Positions 1 to 9,080 are shown, counted from the stretch's first letter. The stretch is DNA of 64,000 nucleotides from an uncultured Fusobacterium sp. (GCF_905200055.1 NZ_CAJKIS010000005.1:20397-84396); one strand, 5' to 3'. Program-made: numbers and translations. Notes: generated from the sequence alone by a model not told the origin.

Positions 1-1362
1 AGCTCTATTTACCATAATTCCATCTTTTTTGAATTCTATATCGTTTCCAAAGTCTTCCATGTTATTGAAGATATATTTAGCATTTTCAATTGAAAGAGCT
101 CTGTCTGACATAAATGGAGTATGGATTGCTTCTGTCAACATTCCTAATAAGTGAACTTTTTGGTTTGTCATAATAGTTACCATGTTGAATAAAGCATCTT
201 GTACATGTCCTTTAAATATATTTCCTGTCATGAATTTTGTAGGTGGCATATATTTTAGAGGAGCTTTAGGGAAGATTTCTCTTGCCATTTGAGCTTGAGC
301 TAATTCAAATAGGAATCCATTTTTTGTATCTGGATGCATTTCAAATGCGTGTCCAAGTCCCATTTGTTCTTCTGGTAATCCAGCAACTAGAGCAAATTGT
401 TCATTGATAAATTGAGAAGCTAATACTGTATGAGCTTCTTCGATAGCATCAGCAGTAGTTAGGTAGTTATCTTCTCCAGTATTGATAATAACTCCTGCAA
501 ATCCGTTGATTACTCTTGAGAAGAATTGGTCAATAAGAGTTCTCTTCATGTTAATATCTCTAAATAGAATTCCGTATAGAGCATCGTTTAACATCATATC
601 TAGTCTTTCAAGAGCTCCCATTGCAGCTATTTCTGGCATACAAAGTCCTGAACAGTAGTTACATAGTCTAATATATCTTTTTAATTCTACTCCAACTTCA
701 TCAAGAGCACTTCTCATGATTCTGAAGTTTTCTTGAGTAGCCATTGTTCCTCCGAATCCTTCAGTAGTAGCTCCATATGGAACATAGTCTAGTAATGATT
801 GTCCAGTAGTTCTGATAACTGCTATTACGTCAGCTCCTTGTCTAGCTGCAGCAACTGCTTGAGTTACGTCTTCATAAATATTTCCTGTAGCAACGATTAC
901 ATAAATGTAAGGACCTTTTTTATCTCCATATACATTTAGATATTCTTCTCTTTTTGCTCTGTTTGTTTTAATTCTTTCTACTGTTCCAATAGCTATTTCT
1001 TTAAGAGCTAATTTAATATCAAAGTCATCATGCCATTTCATTTTAGTGATATCTAATTCTTTATTAGCTACTTTTTCAGCTATTTCTTGAGGTTTTAAAC
1101 CTGTTTCAAGCATTGCATTTCCTAAATATTTTGCAACTCCAAGAGAAAGGTTTCCATTTTCTTTAATGAAATCTACTACCACGTTTGGTAATGGTACATC
1201 GAATTCATCTACTCCATCTATCCCTAATAGTCTGCATATTGTTCTTTCTACTGTCACAGTACTGTGAGCATCAATGAAAACTTGTGCATCTGCAGCTATT
1301 TTTTTAGCTGAAGCACGTGCTTCATCTACTAAATTCCAGTTAAGATTTAGTTTGCTAGTCAT
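1..1362 (-). CDS. kamD: Lysine 5,6-aminomutase alpha subunit KamD (partial, C-terminus outside window)
   Basis: The reading frame starts at the ATG whose complement is 1360-1362 and stays open to the left edge, so about 454 residues are visible and the stop is missing. A strong ribosome site (AAGGAGG) sits about ten bases upstream, inside the end of kamC. The translation reads as the large subunit of the adenosylcobalamin- and PLP-dependent lysine 5,6-aminomutase, which moves the epsilon amino group of D-lysine or beta-lysine during lysine fermentation; recognisable stretches include RLCNYCSGLCMPE and GLGHAFEMHPDTKNGF. The small B12-binding subunit KamE is expected just outside the window. 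The identity is supported by its place after kamA, kamB and kamC. Confidence 0.93.
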   Translation of the reverse strand, partial: MTSKLNLNWNLVDEARASAKKIAADAQVFIDAHSTVTVERTICRLLGIDGVDEFDVPLPNVVVDFIKENGNLSLGVAKYLGNAMLETGLKPQEIAEKVANKELDITKMKWHDDFDIKLALKEIAIGTVERIKTNRAKREEYLNVYGDKKGPYIYVIVATGNIYEDVTQAVAAARQGADVIAVIRTTGQSLLDYVPYGATTEGFGGTMATQENFRIMRSALDEVGVELKRYIRLCNYCSGLCMPEIAAMGALERLDMMLNDALYGILFRDINMKRTLIDQFFSRVINGFAGVIINTGEDNYLTTADAIEEAHTVLASQFINEQFALVAGLPEEQMGLGHAFEMHPDTKNGFLFELAQAQMAREIFPKAPLKYMPPTKFMTGNIFKGHVQDALFNMVTIMTNQKVHLLGMLTEAIHTPFMSDRALSIENAKYIFNNMEDFGNDIEFKKDGIMVNRA

Positions 1363-1367
1363 CTTTT

Positions 1368-2840
1368 TTAATCCTCCTTAATATACTCGTCTAGTATTAT
1401 TTCAGTAAATCTTTTGTCAATACCTATAAGCTTTGCTATGTTTAAAGCGTCTTTTGGAACCTCTTCTTTTCCTGCTTTTTCAAGTCTAAAATCCATATAT
1501 TCTTGGATAAGCCCCATAGAGTTACTGCTTAATTCTATCTTAGTTTTTAGTTTGTTAAAATCCACATTTTTTAATCCTACTACTTGGTAATGATTCATTC
1601 CCTCTCTTACAATTCCATCAAAATGGGTTGTCATAAGGGAAATAGTAGGTCTGTCATTTAAATATTTAGCTAAAGCTTCTACAAATTTTTGCCCCTCTTT
1701 AGGATTAGTTCCTCTTGCAAATTCATCAAAGACTACAAATCCAATTCCTAAATCAAGAAATACATTTACTTCTTTTAGCTTCATTATTTCTGCACCAAAA
1801 GTACTTAAACCTTTTGAAATATCCTGCATATCATCTGATATAAAGAATACAAAATCTATTAGTGGGAATTTCGCTTCCTCTGCTATTACAAAAAATCCCA
1901 TATGGAAAAGAAGAAGGTTTTCAGTTATAGTCTTTAATGCAACACTTTTTCCTCCCATATTTGCTCCAGTTATTATTGTAACTCCTGAACCTATACTTAT
2001 ATCTATTGGAGTAAAAGGTCTGCTTTTAGCTTCTAGTACTTCTCTTACTTCTATGTTAACTAAACCTTTAACATCAATCTCATAATTTTTTGATATTTCA
2101 GGTCTAATTCCACCATAAGTTTTTGCAAATCTGACTTTCGCCATTAAAAAATCTAGATTCCCAATTTTTTCTATATTCTCTAAAAAATCTTCTGCTTCAT
2201 CATATAAAATTGATGTTAGCTTCTTTTTGATCTCTAATTCTACTCTCTCTTCTTCTACTAGAACTTTTAAACGTTCCTCTTTCAATCTAGTTATCTCATC
2301 GAAATCATTTGAAGCATAAATCTCTTTTTCTATGCCTTTTTTCTTTTCTCTAATCTCTCTTAATTCTGGTGAATAACTTTCATATATATAGAAAGTTGGT
2401 GTTCTATCGTTATCTGGATCTAAAGCTTTTATTACTCTACTTACATCTTTTAATAAGAAATCATGTAACTCACTTGGAAACTCTTTTAAATACTCGTTCA
2501 TTTCCTCCATAAGAAGAGCTTGTGCTTTTATTTCAAAAAGATCCACTTCATCTAGAATATGTTCTTTTAAACAGTTATTTATTGCTGTTTTTATATCTTT
2601 TAATCTATGAATTATTCCTTCGACATTTCTAACAATGTCTCTATTATTTGAAGAGAATTCCATAAAAGTTTCCATTTTATTAAATTCTTCCTCAAGAAGA
2701 TCCTCCTCTCCTCTTAGGTAATTTTTCAATCCTTTTAATTTACTTTTACCATAAGGAGAGAGAGTTTCTACTCTTGACAAGAGTTTCTTAAATCCTAATC
2801 TTTCTAAACTTTTATCATCTATAAATCTCATTACGCTCAC
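1368..2840 (-). CDS. kamC: MutS-like ATPase KamC, presumed reactivase subunit for lysine 5,6-aminomutase
   Basis: 490 residues. The C-terminal half is a MutS-type ABC ATPase: Walker A is GANMGGKSVALKT near residues 293-305, and the Walker B region reads FVVFDEFARGTNP. The N-terminal half is helical and rich in Lys/Glu, with no mismatch-recognition domain. Proteins of this kind encoded in kam clusters are named KamC, the ATPase part of a system thought to exchange damaged cobalamin in the aminomutase; that role is family knowledge, not visible here. It overlaps the end of kamB by 26 bases and lies five bases before kamD, so the three are translationally linked. A second ATG three codons in is an alternative start. 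Confidence 0.85.
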   Translation of the reverse strand: MSVMRFIDDKSLERLGFKKLLSRVETLSPYGKSKLKGLKNYLRGEEDLLEEEFNKMETFMEFSSNNRDIVRNVEGIIHRLKDIKTAINNCLKEHILDEVDLFEIKAQALLMEEMNEYLKEFPSELHDFLLKDVSRVIKALDPDNDRTPTFYIYESYSPELREIREKKKGIEKEIYASNDFDEITRLKEERLKVLVEEERVELEIKKKLTSILYDEAEDFLENIEKIGNLDFLMAKVRFAKTYGGIRPEISKNYEIDVKGLVNIEVREVLEAKSRPFTPIDISIGSGVTIITGANMGGKSVALKTITENLLLFHMGFFVIAEEAKFPLIDFVFFISDDMQDISKGLSTFGAEIMKLKEVNVFLDLGIGFVVFDEFARGTNPKEGQKFVEALAKYLNDRPTISLMTTHFDGIVREGMNHYQVVGLKNVDFNKLKTKIELSSNSMGLIQEYMDFRLEKAGKEEVPKDALNIAKLIGIDKRFTEIILDEYIKED

Positions 2841-3855
2841 CTACTACATCAATGACTTTCATTTTTAATTTATTTTGTAAAAGTTCTTTGAACTTTTCCT
2901 TTGGAAATTCATACCCAAGAGGAGAGCGAGGATTACATGTTACAAAAAGAAGATTTATATTATTCATAACTCTCAGCTCTACATTACTTGCCTCTAGTTT
3001 TCTTAAAGTTAAGAAATCTGCAAAAACCCTTGTTCCATCTTTTGCTATCAATGTTAGTTTTTTAAAATTACCTCTATTTTTTATCAAAACTTCTAAAAAT
3101 TTTTTAGTAATAGCTCCCCTAACAGCTATTACCTGTATTTTATCGTTAAGATAACTTTTAATCTCTTCATTTGACTCTAAAGGTCCTATTCCTTCTAAAG
3201 TCTTTACTTCTCCATCATTATATACAATTCCAACTCTAGATTCTTCGAAAATTTTGTCAATTTTTTCTTTTAATACAGGATCTTCTATTTCTGGCAGATT
3301 TAATAAAGAAACTGTATTTGCTGTTTCATCTATTACTTTTCCCATATCTAAAGATAGAGCTGCTCCTGTAGAAAGAATAGTAGCATCTGTAACATCGCTC
3401 ATAGCACTTCCTTTTCTACTTAAAGCTCCATCAACTATTGAAAGTTCACTTCCAAAATGTTCCATTATATCTAGAATTACTTTTATCTGAGCATTATATG
3501 ATGGCCCTGCTATATCAACATATCCTGCTGAAATAGCTCTCAATATAATGATATCCCCCATAGGGGTTGAGAAATCTGTAGTGTACAAAATCTCTTTTGT
3601 AACATCACAGTTTCTCAAACAATCTCTTGCAGTAGCTATTATAGTACCCTGATTGACATATATTCTAGGTTTATGTGTATTAGTTACTACGTCTGTATCC
3701 TCTCCATCTCTTCCAATTGAAGTTAAGCCTATTGTCTTTTGCAATCCAATATCCTCTATCAATTTATTTAAGACAGTAGTTTTACCTACGTTCTTTTCCA
3801 TACCTATTATTGACAATCTTTTATAATCTTTTAGTAGACTATAAGTATTTACCAT
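2815..3855 (-). CDS. kamB: KamB, presumed reactivase partner for lysine 5,6-aminomutase
   Basis: 346 residues with a P-loop near the N-terminus (GMEKNVGKTT, residues 18-27), so a nucleotide-binding protein. It sits between kamA and the MutS-like kamC, the fixed position of KamB in lysine-fermentation clusters, where it is regarded as the partner of KamC in keeping the B12-dependent lysine 5,6-aminomutase active. No other catalytic signature was recognised. The start at 3855 has a good ribosome site (AAGGAG) eight bases upstream. The 3' end overlaps kamC by 26 bases, indicating translational coupling. Confidence 0.82.
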   Translation of the reverse strand: MVNTYSLLKDYKRLSIIGMEKNVGKTTVLNKLIEDIGLQKTIGLTSIGRDGEDTDVVTNTHKPRIYVNQGTIIATARDCLRNCDVTKEILYTTDFSTPMGDIIILRAISAGYVDIAGPSYNAQIKVILDIMEHFGSELSIVDGALSRKGSAMSDVTDATILSTGAALSLDMGKVIDETANTVSLLNLPEIEDPVLKEKIDKIFEESRVGIVYNDGEVKTLEGIGPLESNEEIKSYLNDKIQVIAVRGAITKKFLEVLIKNRGNFKKLTLIAKDGTRVFADFLTLRKLEASNVELRVMNNINLLFVTCNPRSPLGYEFPKEKFKELLQNKLKMKVIDVVGERNEIYR

Positions 3856-3880
3856 ATCGCTACTCCTTGTTTTCTAAAAA

Positions 3881-5128
3881 TTATTTTTCATTTCTTTTAT
3901 GTCTTTCAAGTTCTTTTGGTTCAATTGCCATAGCTCCACCACTTAGAAGTTTTGAAACTCCTGTATTCATTTTGTGAGCTTTACAATCTTCACAATGACA
4001 ATCTTGATGATATTCTTCTGGTTCTGTATAAGTAGTGATAACTCCTTCAAAGTTTCTCAATACTACTTTATGAGGAGCTTGAGAAATTACATATTGAGGC
4101 ATTACAGGAGTTTTTCCTCCTCCACCAGGTGCGTCTACAACAAATGTAGGTACTGCATATCCAGAAGTATGTCCTCTTAATCCTTCAATAATTTCGATTC
4201 CTTTAGAAACTGGAGTTCTGAAGTGTTCTAATCCCATTGAAAGGTCACATTGATAAATGTAGTAAGGTCTTACTCTCATTTTAACTAGTTCATGAACTAA
4301 TCTCTTCATTACATGTACACAGTCATTGATTCCTCTTAATAGAACTGATTGGTTTCCTAGAGGGATTCCTGCGTTAGCTAGTAATTCACAAGCTCTCTTA
4401 GCTTCTGGAGTTACTTCTTTTGGATGGTTAAAGTGAGTATTTAACCAGATTGGATGATATTTTTTAAGCATTTCTACAAGTTCTGGAGTTATTCTTTGAG
4501 GTAGAACAACTGGAGTTCTTGATCCGATTCTTACTATTTCAACATGAGGGATAGCTCTTAATTTGCTGATGATATATTCTAGAGTTTCATCAGATACTAG
4601 TAAAGCGTCTCCTCCTGATAGTAATACGTCTCTTACTTGTGGAGTTTTAGCAATATATTCTATTGCTTTATCAATTCTTTCCATAGGCATTGCATTGTCG
4701 CTTGCTCCTGCAAATCTTCTACGAGTACAGTGTCTACAGTACATAGAACACATATCAGTTATTAGAAGAAGTACTCTGTCTGGATATCTGTGAGTTAATC
4801 CTGGAACTGGAGAGTCTTCATCTTCATGTAGAGGGTCAAGTAAATCTGCTTCTGATTTATGAACTTCTTTAACTGATGGAATAGCTTGCATTCTTACTGG
4901 ACAGTGAGGATCATCTATGTCCATTAGTGAGAAGTAGTATGGAGTGATTGCCATTCTTAAAGTTTCAAGAGTTTTCTTAACTCCTTCTTCTTCTTCAGCA
5001 CTTAAGTTTATATATTTTTTTAAATCATCTAAAGTTTCAATTCTATTTCTTACTTGCCATTTCCAATCGTTCCATTCTGCGTCAGTTACGTTTGGGAAAA
5101 ACTTTGCTCTATTGCTTACTGTGTTCAT
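3881..5128 (-). CDS. kamA: L-lysine 2,3-aminomutase KamA
   Basis: 415 residues, the usual length. It is a radical SAM, PLP-dependent enzyme that converts L-lysine to beta-lysine, the first step of lysine fermentation. The radical SAM cluster motif CSMYCRHC lies near residues 131-138, the cofactor region LLSGGDALL follows, and the C-terminal GGGGKTPV carries the PLP-binding lysine. The cysteine-rich tail (CHCEDC) is the zinc site seen in the clostridial enzyme. It lies 63 bases after kdd and 25 bases before kamB in the same operon. Confidence 0.97.
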   Translation of the reverse strand: MNTVSNRAKFFPNVTDAEWNDWKWQVRNRIETLDDLKKYINLSAEEEEGVKKTLETLRMAITPYYFSLMDIDDPHCPVRMQAIPSVKEVHKSEADLLDPLHEDEDSPVPGLTHRYPDRVLLLITDMCSMYCRHCTRRRFAGASDNAMPMERIDKAIEYIAKTPQVRDVLLSGGDALLVSDETLEYIISKLRAIPHVEIVRIGSRTPVVLPQRITPELVEMLKKYHPIWLNTHFNHPKEVTPEAKRACELLANAGIPLGNQSVLLRGINDCVHVMKRLVHELVKMRVRPYYIYQCDLSMGLEHFRTPVSKGIEIIEGLRGHTSGYAVPTFVVDAPGGGGKTPVMPQYVISQAPHKVVLRNFEGVITTYTEPEEYHQDCHCEDCKAHKMNTGVSKLLSGGAMAIEPKELERHKRNEK

Positions 5129-5191
5129 TTTATCATCTCCTCTTATTTATGGTGCTCTCGTTTTAATTTCATAATTTCAATTTATTTTTAA

Positions 5192-6229
5192 TTAAACATA
5201 TAATTCGTTAAAGATTTCTCTTAAAACAGCACTTTCTCTTAATTCTTCAAGAGTAATTGCAGCGTGATCTTTAGTATATCCGTTTCCTACGATCATAGTA
5301 ACGTCTTTTCCTACTCCTTCAGCTCCTAGAGCAGCTTTTGTAAATCCAGTAGCCATTGAGAAGAAGTATACAATTCCTAGATCTTTAACTGGAAGGATTG
5401 TTGACATTTCTGTATTTGCTACGTTTACACAGTTGATAGCTACATCTACTTCTTGTCCATCGTTAGCTTCTAGTATTGCATTTAATACTTCGATAGGTTT
5501 AGTTGCGTCAGCTATAACAACTCTTACTTTGTCGCTTACTCTTCTTAATAAAGCAGCTTCTTTTTCATTTCTTACAAGTCCAATTACTTTTCCTGTAGGT
5601 CCTACTCTCTTAACTGCTTCATAAGCACATAGCATTCCTGATTTTCCTGCTGATCCTAAAATTGCTACTGATTGACAAGGTCTTACTAATTTAGCAACTT
5701 GTGCTGGAGCTCCTGCTACGTCTAGAGCTGCTAGAGCTAGAGTTTCTGGCATATCTTCTGGTAATACTGCATAGATTCCACTTTCAAATAAGATAGCTTT
5801 TCCTTTAATTTCAACTCTATCTATTTCAGGTTTAACATCTATAATTTCATCTATTCTTAATGGAGTTAATGATAAAGAAACTAGAGTAGCTATTTTATCT
5901 CCAACTTTTAAGTTAGTTTTTCCTACTAAATCGTCTCCAATTTTTTCAATAGTTCCAATTAGCATTCCACCTGATCCAGTAACAGGGTTTTGCATTTTTC
6001 CTCTTTCTCCAACTATTTCTTTGATTTTAGCTTTGATTTTTTCTACATCGTGTCCTGCTTCTTCTTCGATTTGAGTGAATGATGCAGAGTCAACGTTTAG
6101 TGCAATTACATCTATTAAAATTTCATTTGAATAAATTTCCATGTTATTATCTATTTTTAAAGCTGGTTGAGGTAAAACTCCTTTTGGTTCTATTACTCTG
6201 TGAGTTCCGTATTTACATCCTTTTATCAT
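5192..6229 (-). CDS. kdd: L-erythro-3,5-diaminohexanoate dehydrogenase Kdd
   Basis: 345 residues. The enzyme oxidatively deaminates 3,5-diaminohexanoate to 3-keto-5-aminohexanoate with NAD(P)+. A Rossmann-type nucleotide site is visible as AILGSAGKSGM around residues 189-199. The N-terminus (KGCKYGTHRVIEPKGVLPQP) is characteristic of this family. The gene lies between kce and kamA as in other Fusobacterium lysine clusters. The 130-base gap to kce upstream is the longest inside the operon and AT-rich; it could hold an internal promoter, but none is convincing. Confidence 0.93.
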   Translation of the reverse strand: MIKGCKYGTHRVIEPKGVLPQPALKIDNNMEIYSNEILIDVIALNVDSASFTQIEEEAGHDVEKIKAKIKEIVGERGKMQNPVTGSGGMLIGTIEKIGDDLVGKTNLKVGDKIATLVSLSLTPLRIDEIIDVKPEIDRVEIKGKAILFESGIYAVLPEDMPETLALAALDVAGAPAQVAKLVRPCQSVAILGSAGKSGMLCAYEAVKRVGPTGKVIGLVRNEKEAALLRRVSDKVRVVIADATKPIEVLNAILEANDGQEVDVAINCVNVANTEMSTILPVKDLGIVYFFSMATGFTKAALGAEGVGKDVTMIVGNGYTKDHAAITLEELRESAVLREIFNELYV

Positions 6230-6359
6230 TTGATTCTCCTCCTTAATTTAAATTAATTTTAAAGAATTTTTACAATATTTCAATTGACAGGTTGTTATAT
6301 TGTTTCTATTCTGATTAAAATTTAATTTTCTTCATTAATATATATGTTTAAGTTTTAAA

Positions 6360-7172
6360 TTAAGCTAATCCTAATATTTTTCTTGCTTCTGCTGGAGTAG
6401 CAATTTCTCTTCCAAGTTCTTTAGCAAGTCTTACAACTTTTTCTACTAACTCTCCATTTGATTTAGCAAGAACACCTTTTTCTATATAAACGTTATCTTC
6501 AAATCCTACTCTTACATGTCCTCCCATAGTAATTGCTAAAGCTGCCATTGGGAATTCATGTCTTCCTATTCCTGCAACTGTCCAAGTTGAACCTGCTGGA
6601 ATGCTTTCACTGATGAAAACAAGATCTCTTGCACTTGCAGTCATTTGTACACCTAGTACAAAGTCAAAGTGCATTGGATATTTGATATATCCTTGTTTAG
6701 CATATTTTATTGCATAATCTACCATTCCTTTGTCAAATACTTCAATTTCAGGTTTTACTCCTCTTTCTATCATTATTTTTCCAAAGTTTTTAATAGTATT
6801 TTCTGTATTTGTGAATACTTCATCTCCTCCAAAGTTACAAGTTCCACAGTCTAGAGTTGCCATTTCTGGTCCTAATTCTGTAGGTTGTAATCTTTCAAGG
6901 TCAGTCATTCCAACTGCTCCTCCAGTAGATGGTTGAATTATTGCATCAGGACATTTTTCTTTGATAGCATCTATACAAGCTTTAAATCTTTCTTTAGATT
7001 GTGTAGGAGTTCCATCGTCTTCTCTTACATGAAGGTGAATTATTGATGCTCCTGCTTTATAAGCTGATTCAGCTTCTCTTACTATCTCTTCAACAGTATA
7101 AGGTACTGCTGGGTTTTGTTCTTTAGTTACCTCAGCTCCACAAATAGCTGCTGTAATTATTAATTTTTCCAT
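6360..7172 (-). CDS. kce: 3-keto-5-aminohexanoate cleavage enzyme Kce
   Basis: 270 residues of the BKACE (DUF849) family. It condenses 3-keto-5-aminohexanoate with acetyl-CoA to give 3-aminobutyryl-CoA and acetoacetate. The metal-binding histidines sit in IHLHVREDDG near residues 45-54, and the substrate-binding stretch STGGAVGMT follows around residue 102. Length and motifs match the characterised Fusobacterium and Cloacimonas enzymes. It is cotranscribed with kal (42-base gap) and kdd. Confidence 0.95.
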   Translation of the reverse strand: MEKLIITAAICGAEVTKEQNPAVPYTVEEIVREAESAYKAGASIIHLHVREDDGTPTQSKERFKACIDAIKEKCPDAIIQPSTGGAVGMTDLERLQPTELGPEMATLDCGTCNFGGDEVFTNTENTIKNFGKIMIERGVKPEIEVFDKGMVDYAIKYAKQGYIKYPMHFDFVLGVQMTASARDLVFISESIPAGSTWTVAGIGRHEFPMAALAITMGGHVRVGFEDNVYIEKGVLAKSNGELVEKVVRLAKELGREIATPAEARKILGLA

Positions 7173-7214
7173 TTCTTTCTCCTTTCACAATATTTCTAAT
7201 TTTTCACTTTTTTA

Positions 7215-7598
7215 TTATTTTTTTCTTTGTTTATCTTTAGGAGTTACACAAGTTCCACTTGCTCTACATACAACTATTGGTTCAGCTAGTACATCAGCTG
7301 CTGAGTCATTAATATCTGGTCTAGGAACAATTACTTTTCTTGCCTCAAAAACCATTTTTCTTGAGCTGTTTCCAGTGCTTACGATTTCTCCAACTGCTTC
7401 AATGAAGTCTCCAGCAAAAACTGGTGCCATAAATTCTACATTGTCATAAGCTTTGAATAATCCTTCGTCTCCATCCATTTGAATTAGAAGCTCTGTAGCA
7501 ACGTCTCCAAATAATTGAAGCATTCTTGCACCATCAACAAGATTTCCTCCATAATGTGCATCATGTGAACTCATTCTCATTCTGATCATTGATTTCAT
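7215..7598 (-). CDS. kal: 3-aminobutyryl-CoA ammonia lyase Kal
   Basis: 127 residues, a hot-dog-fold thioesterase-like protein. It eliminates ammonia from 3-aminobutyryl-CoA to give crotonyl-CoA, the entry to butyrate formation. The N-terminal stretch MRMSSHDAHYGGNLVDGARM is typical of the family. It is the first gene of the lysine operon, with a good ribosome site (GGAGG) and about 107 bases after the lysine riboswitch. The identification rests mainly on the short hot-dog sequence and its fixed position before kce. Confidence 0.93.
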   Translation of the reverse strand: MKSMIRMRMSSHDAHYGGNLVDGARMLQLFGDVATELLIQMDGDEGLFKAYDNVEFMAPVFAGDFIEAVGEIVSTGNSSRKMVFEARKVIVPRPDINDSAADVLAEPIVVCRASGTCVTPKDKQRKK

Positions 7599-7704
7599 AT
7601 TAATTTCCTCCTATCACTAACTTTAATTTTCAAAAAAACAAAAAGATGCATGTATTAAATAGACATAGTTAAACTGTAAGCATGACTTATTTCTAAAAAC
7701 TTCA

Positions 7705-7886
7705 AGTCAAAATAGCTCTCCACAATTATATTGTGACAGTTGTTACATTTTTATGTAACCCCCAAAGAAAAAGATCCACAAGCCCTCTTTTTCTTTTCGG
7801 CAACTATGTCCTTCGTATGAAGCATTGAGCGCTTTTTCTCTTAGCATCTCCATACTACCCCCATAAATGCACCTCTATTTTTATAA
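7705..7886 (-). promoter_or_regulatory. Lysine riboswitch (L-box) upstream of the lysine fermentation operon
   Basis: Read on the minus strand, the leader matches the L-box core piece by piece: AAAATAG closing strand (7875-7882), AGAGGTGC, AGTA, GAAGG, GCCGAA, then a GGTTACAT/ATGTAAC hairpin, ACTGTCAC, GTGGAGAGC and the returning P1 strand CTATTTT (7709-7715). These occur in the same order as in the Thermotoga maritima lysine aptamer. Only the aptamer is clear. The 107 bases to kal hold a small TGACTT/AAGTCA hairpin and a T-rich stretch, but no clean terminator or masking helix could be drawn. Because the genes degrade lysine, an ON switch is expected. Confidence 0.88.
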
Positions 7887-8000
7887 TCAATAGTAATATT
7901 TAGTTGTCTCTTGCGCTATGCCATTCTTTTTTATAAAGAAAAACATTTATATAATATATATAAACTTTTTCTAAAAAAGTAACACATTTCTTTCAATATA

Positions 8001-8029
8001 AGTATACTTTGACTTCTTTTAAAAGTCAA
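8001..8029 (-). promoter_or_regulatory. Sigma-70 type promoter of the lysine operon
   Basis: On the minus strand TTGACT (8024-8029) and TATACT (8001-8006) are separated by exactly 17 bases. Transcription would begin near 7994, about 110 bases before the lysine aptamer, giving a leader of roughly 400 bases before kal. The divergent gene at 8170 must use a separate promoter. Confidence 0.75.
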
Positions 8030-8169
8030 TAGAAATTTTTATTTTTTTTTATTTTTCTATTTTTTATAAAATCAAACTCTTATTTTAAAGGAATTTGCGA
8101 CTTCTTATAGTATATTTTATAATCATAAAGATTTTTATTAAAACATCTATTTTAAAAAAAGGAGGAAAA

Positions 8170-8667
8170 ATGAATAACAGTTCCAATTTAATTTCTGTTT
8201 TAAAAATTATAACACAAACACCTTTATTCAGTGCTCTTTCAATTAACGAATCTGAAGAACTTTTGTCATATTTAGAAATTAACGAATATAAAAAAGGAGA
8301 TTTTATTTTTCTACAAAATGGTTCACCAAATAGTATCTATTTAATTTTAAATGGGACTGTTGATCTTATTCGAGAAAAAGAAAAAAGTCAATTTAAAATA
8401 AATAGTTTTTCTAAAGGAGATTGTTTTGGAGAAACAGATCTTCTTGGAATATTACCCTATATGGCATCTGCTATAGTCACTGAAGATAGCACAATTTTAA
8501 AACTATCAAAAACTTCTTTTCATAAATTATCTAAGAATAATTTAACTCTCTTTAATAAGTTTCTTTTTAATATGACTAGAGAAGTTTGTAGACGATTACA
8601 TAACACAGACCTGCTTTTAACTGATGTTCTTAATGAAAATAATAACTTAAAAAAATCATTGAAATAA
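8170..8667 (+). CDS. Cyclic-nucleotide-binding-domain protein without a DNA-binding domain
   Basis: 165 residues from the ATG at 8170, chosen because AGGAGG lies at 8159-8165; the frame is open further upstream, but that part is low-complexity and lacks a ribosome site. Residues 20-130 form a cNMP-binding (CRP-type) beta-roll: KKGDFIFLQNGSPNSIYLIL, then FSKGDCFGETDLLG, the phosphate-binding-cassette region. A C-terminal helix follows and the protein stops with no helix-turn-helix. It is therefore unlikely to be a CRP/FNR transcription factor by itself and may be a sensor subunit. It is divergent from the lysine operon, which may be coincidence. The ligand is unknown. Confidence 0.72.
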   Translation: MNNSSNLISVLKIITQTPLFSALSINESEELLSYLEINEYKKGDFIFLQNGSPNSIYLILNGTVDLIREKEKSQFKINSFSKGDCFGETDLLGILPYMASAIVTEDSTILKLSKTSFHKLSKNNLTLFNKFLFNMTREVCRRLHNTDLLLTDVLNENNNLKKSLK

Positions 8668-8729
8668 AAAAAAATAAAGGTTATACTTTAATTATAAATG
8701 TTATCTAAATATAAGTTGGAGGTTAATTT

Positions 8730-9071
8730 ATGAAAAAATATGTATGTGAAGTTTGTGGATATGTTTATGATCCTGCTATTGGTGATGTAGATCACAATAT
8801 TCCTGCTGGTACTGATTTTAATGATTTGCCTGATTCTTGGACTTGCCCTCCTTGTGGTGCTGATAAACATGCTTTTAGTGAATTAAAAACACATGAAACT
8901 ACATTAGATGAAAAGTTTATTTGTGAAGTTTGTGGATATGTTTACGACCCTGCTATCGGTGATGTTGAACATGGTGTTCCTGTTGGTACTGCTTTTAATG
9001 ACTTACCTGATTCTTGGACTTGCCCTCCTTGTGGTGCTGATAGACACGCTTTCAAAAAATTTGAATATTAA
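8730..9071 (+). CDS. Tandem double rubredoxin
   Basis: 113 residues made of two complete rubredoxin domains, residues 1-52 and about 61-113, joined by a short linker. Each has the two iron-binding pairs CEVCGY and CPPCGA; rubredoxins usually read CPxCG with Val or Leu at the third place. Domains are nearly identical to each other, indicating internal duplication. It would carry electrons, one Fe(SCys)4 site per domain, probably in oxygen or peroxide detoxification or as a donor to an unknown oxidoreductase. Ribosome site GGAGG lies seven to eight bases upstream. It is monocistronic, with a terminator directly after. Confidence 0.92.
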   Translation: MKKYVCEVCGYVYDPAIGDVDHNIPAGTDFNDLPDSWTCPPCGADKHAFSELKTHETTLDEKFICEVCGYVYDPAIGDVEHGVPVGTAFNDLPDSWTCPPCGADRHAFKKFEY

Positions 9072-9080
9072 TATTTTTAC

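Noticed and set aside
2852..3490. Plus-strand frames across kamB, and similar frames opposite kamA, carB, carA and the polysaccharide genes
   Set aside because: They mirror well-identified genes, lack ribosome sites and have low-complexity composition typical of antisense reading.
6230..6359. Internal promoter between kce and kdd
   Set aside because: A TTGAAA-16-TAAAAT pairing can be drawn on the minus strand, but in such AT-rich sequence this is weak, so it is mentioned only under kdd.
7705..7990. Cobalamin riboswitch for the B12-dependent kam genes
   Set aside because: No B12-box was found, while the conserved lysine aptamer elements occur in the right order.
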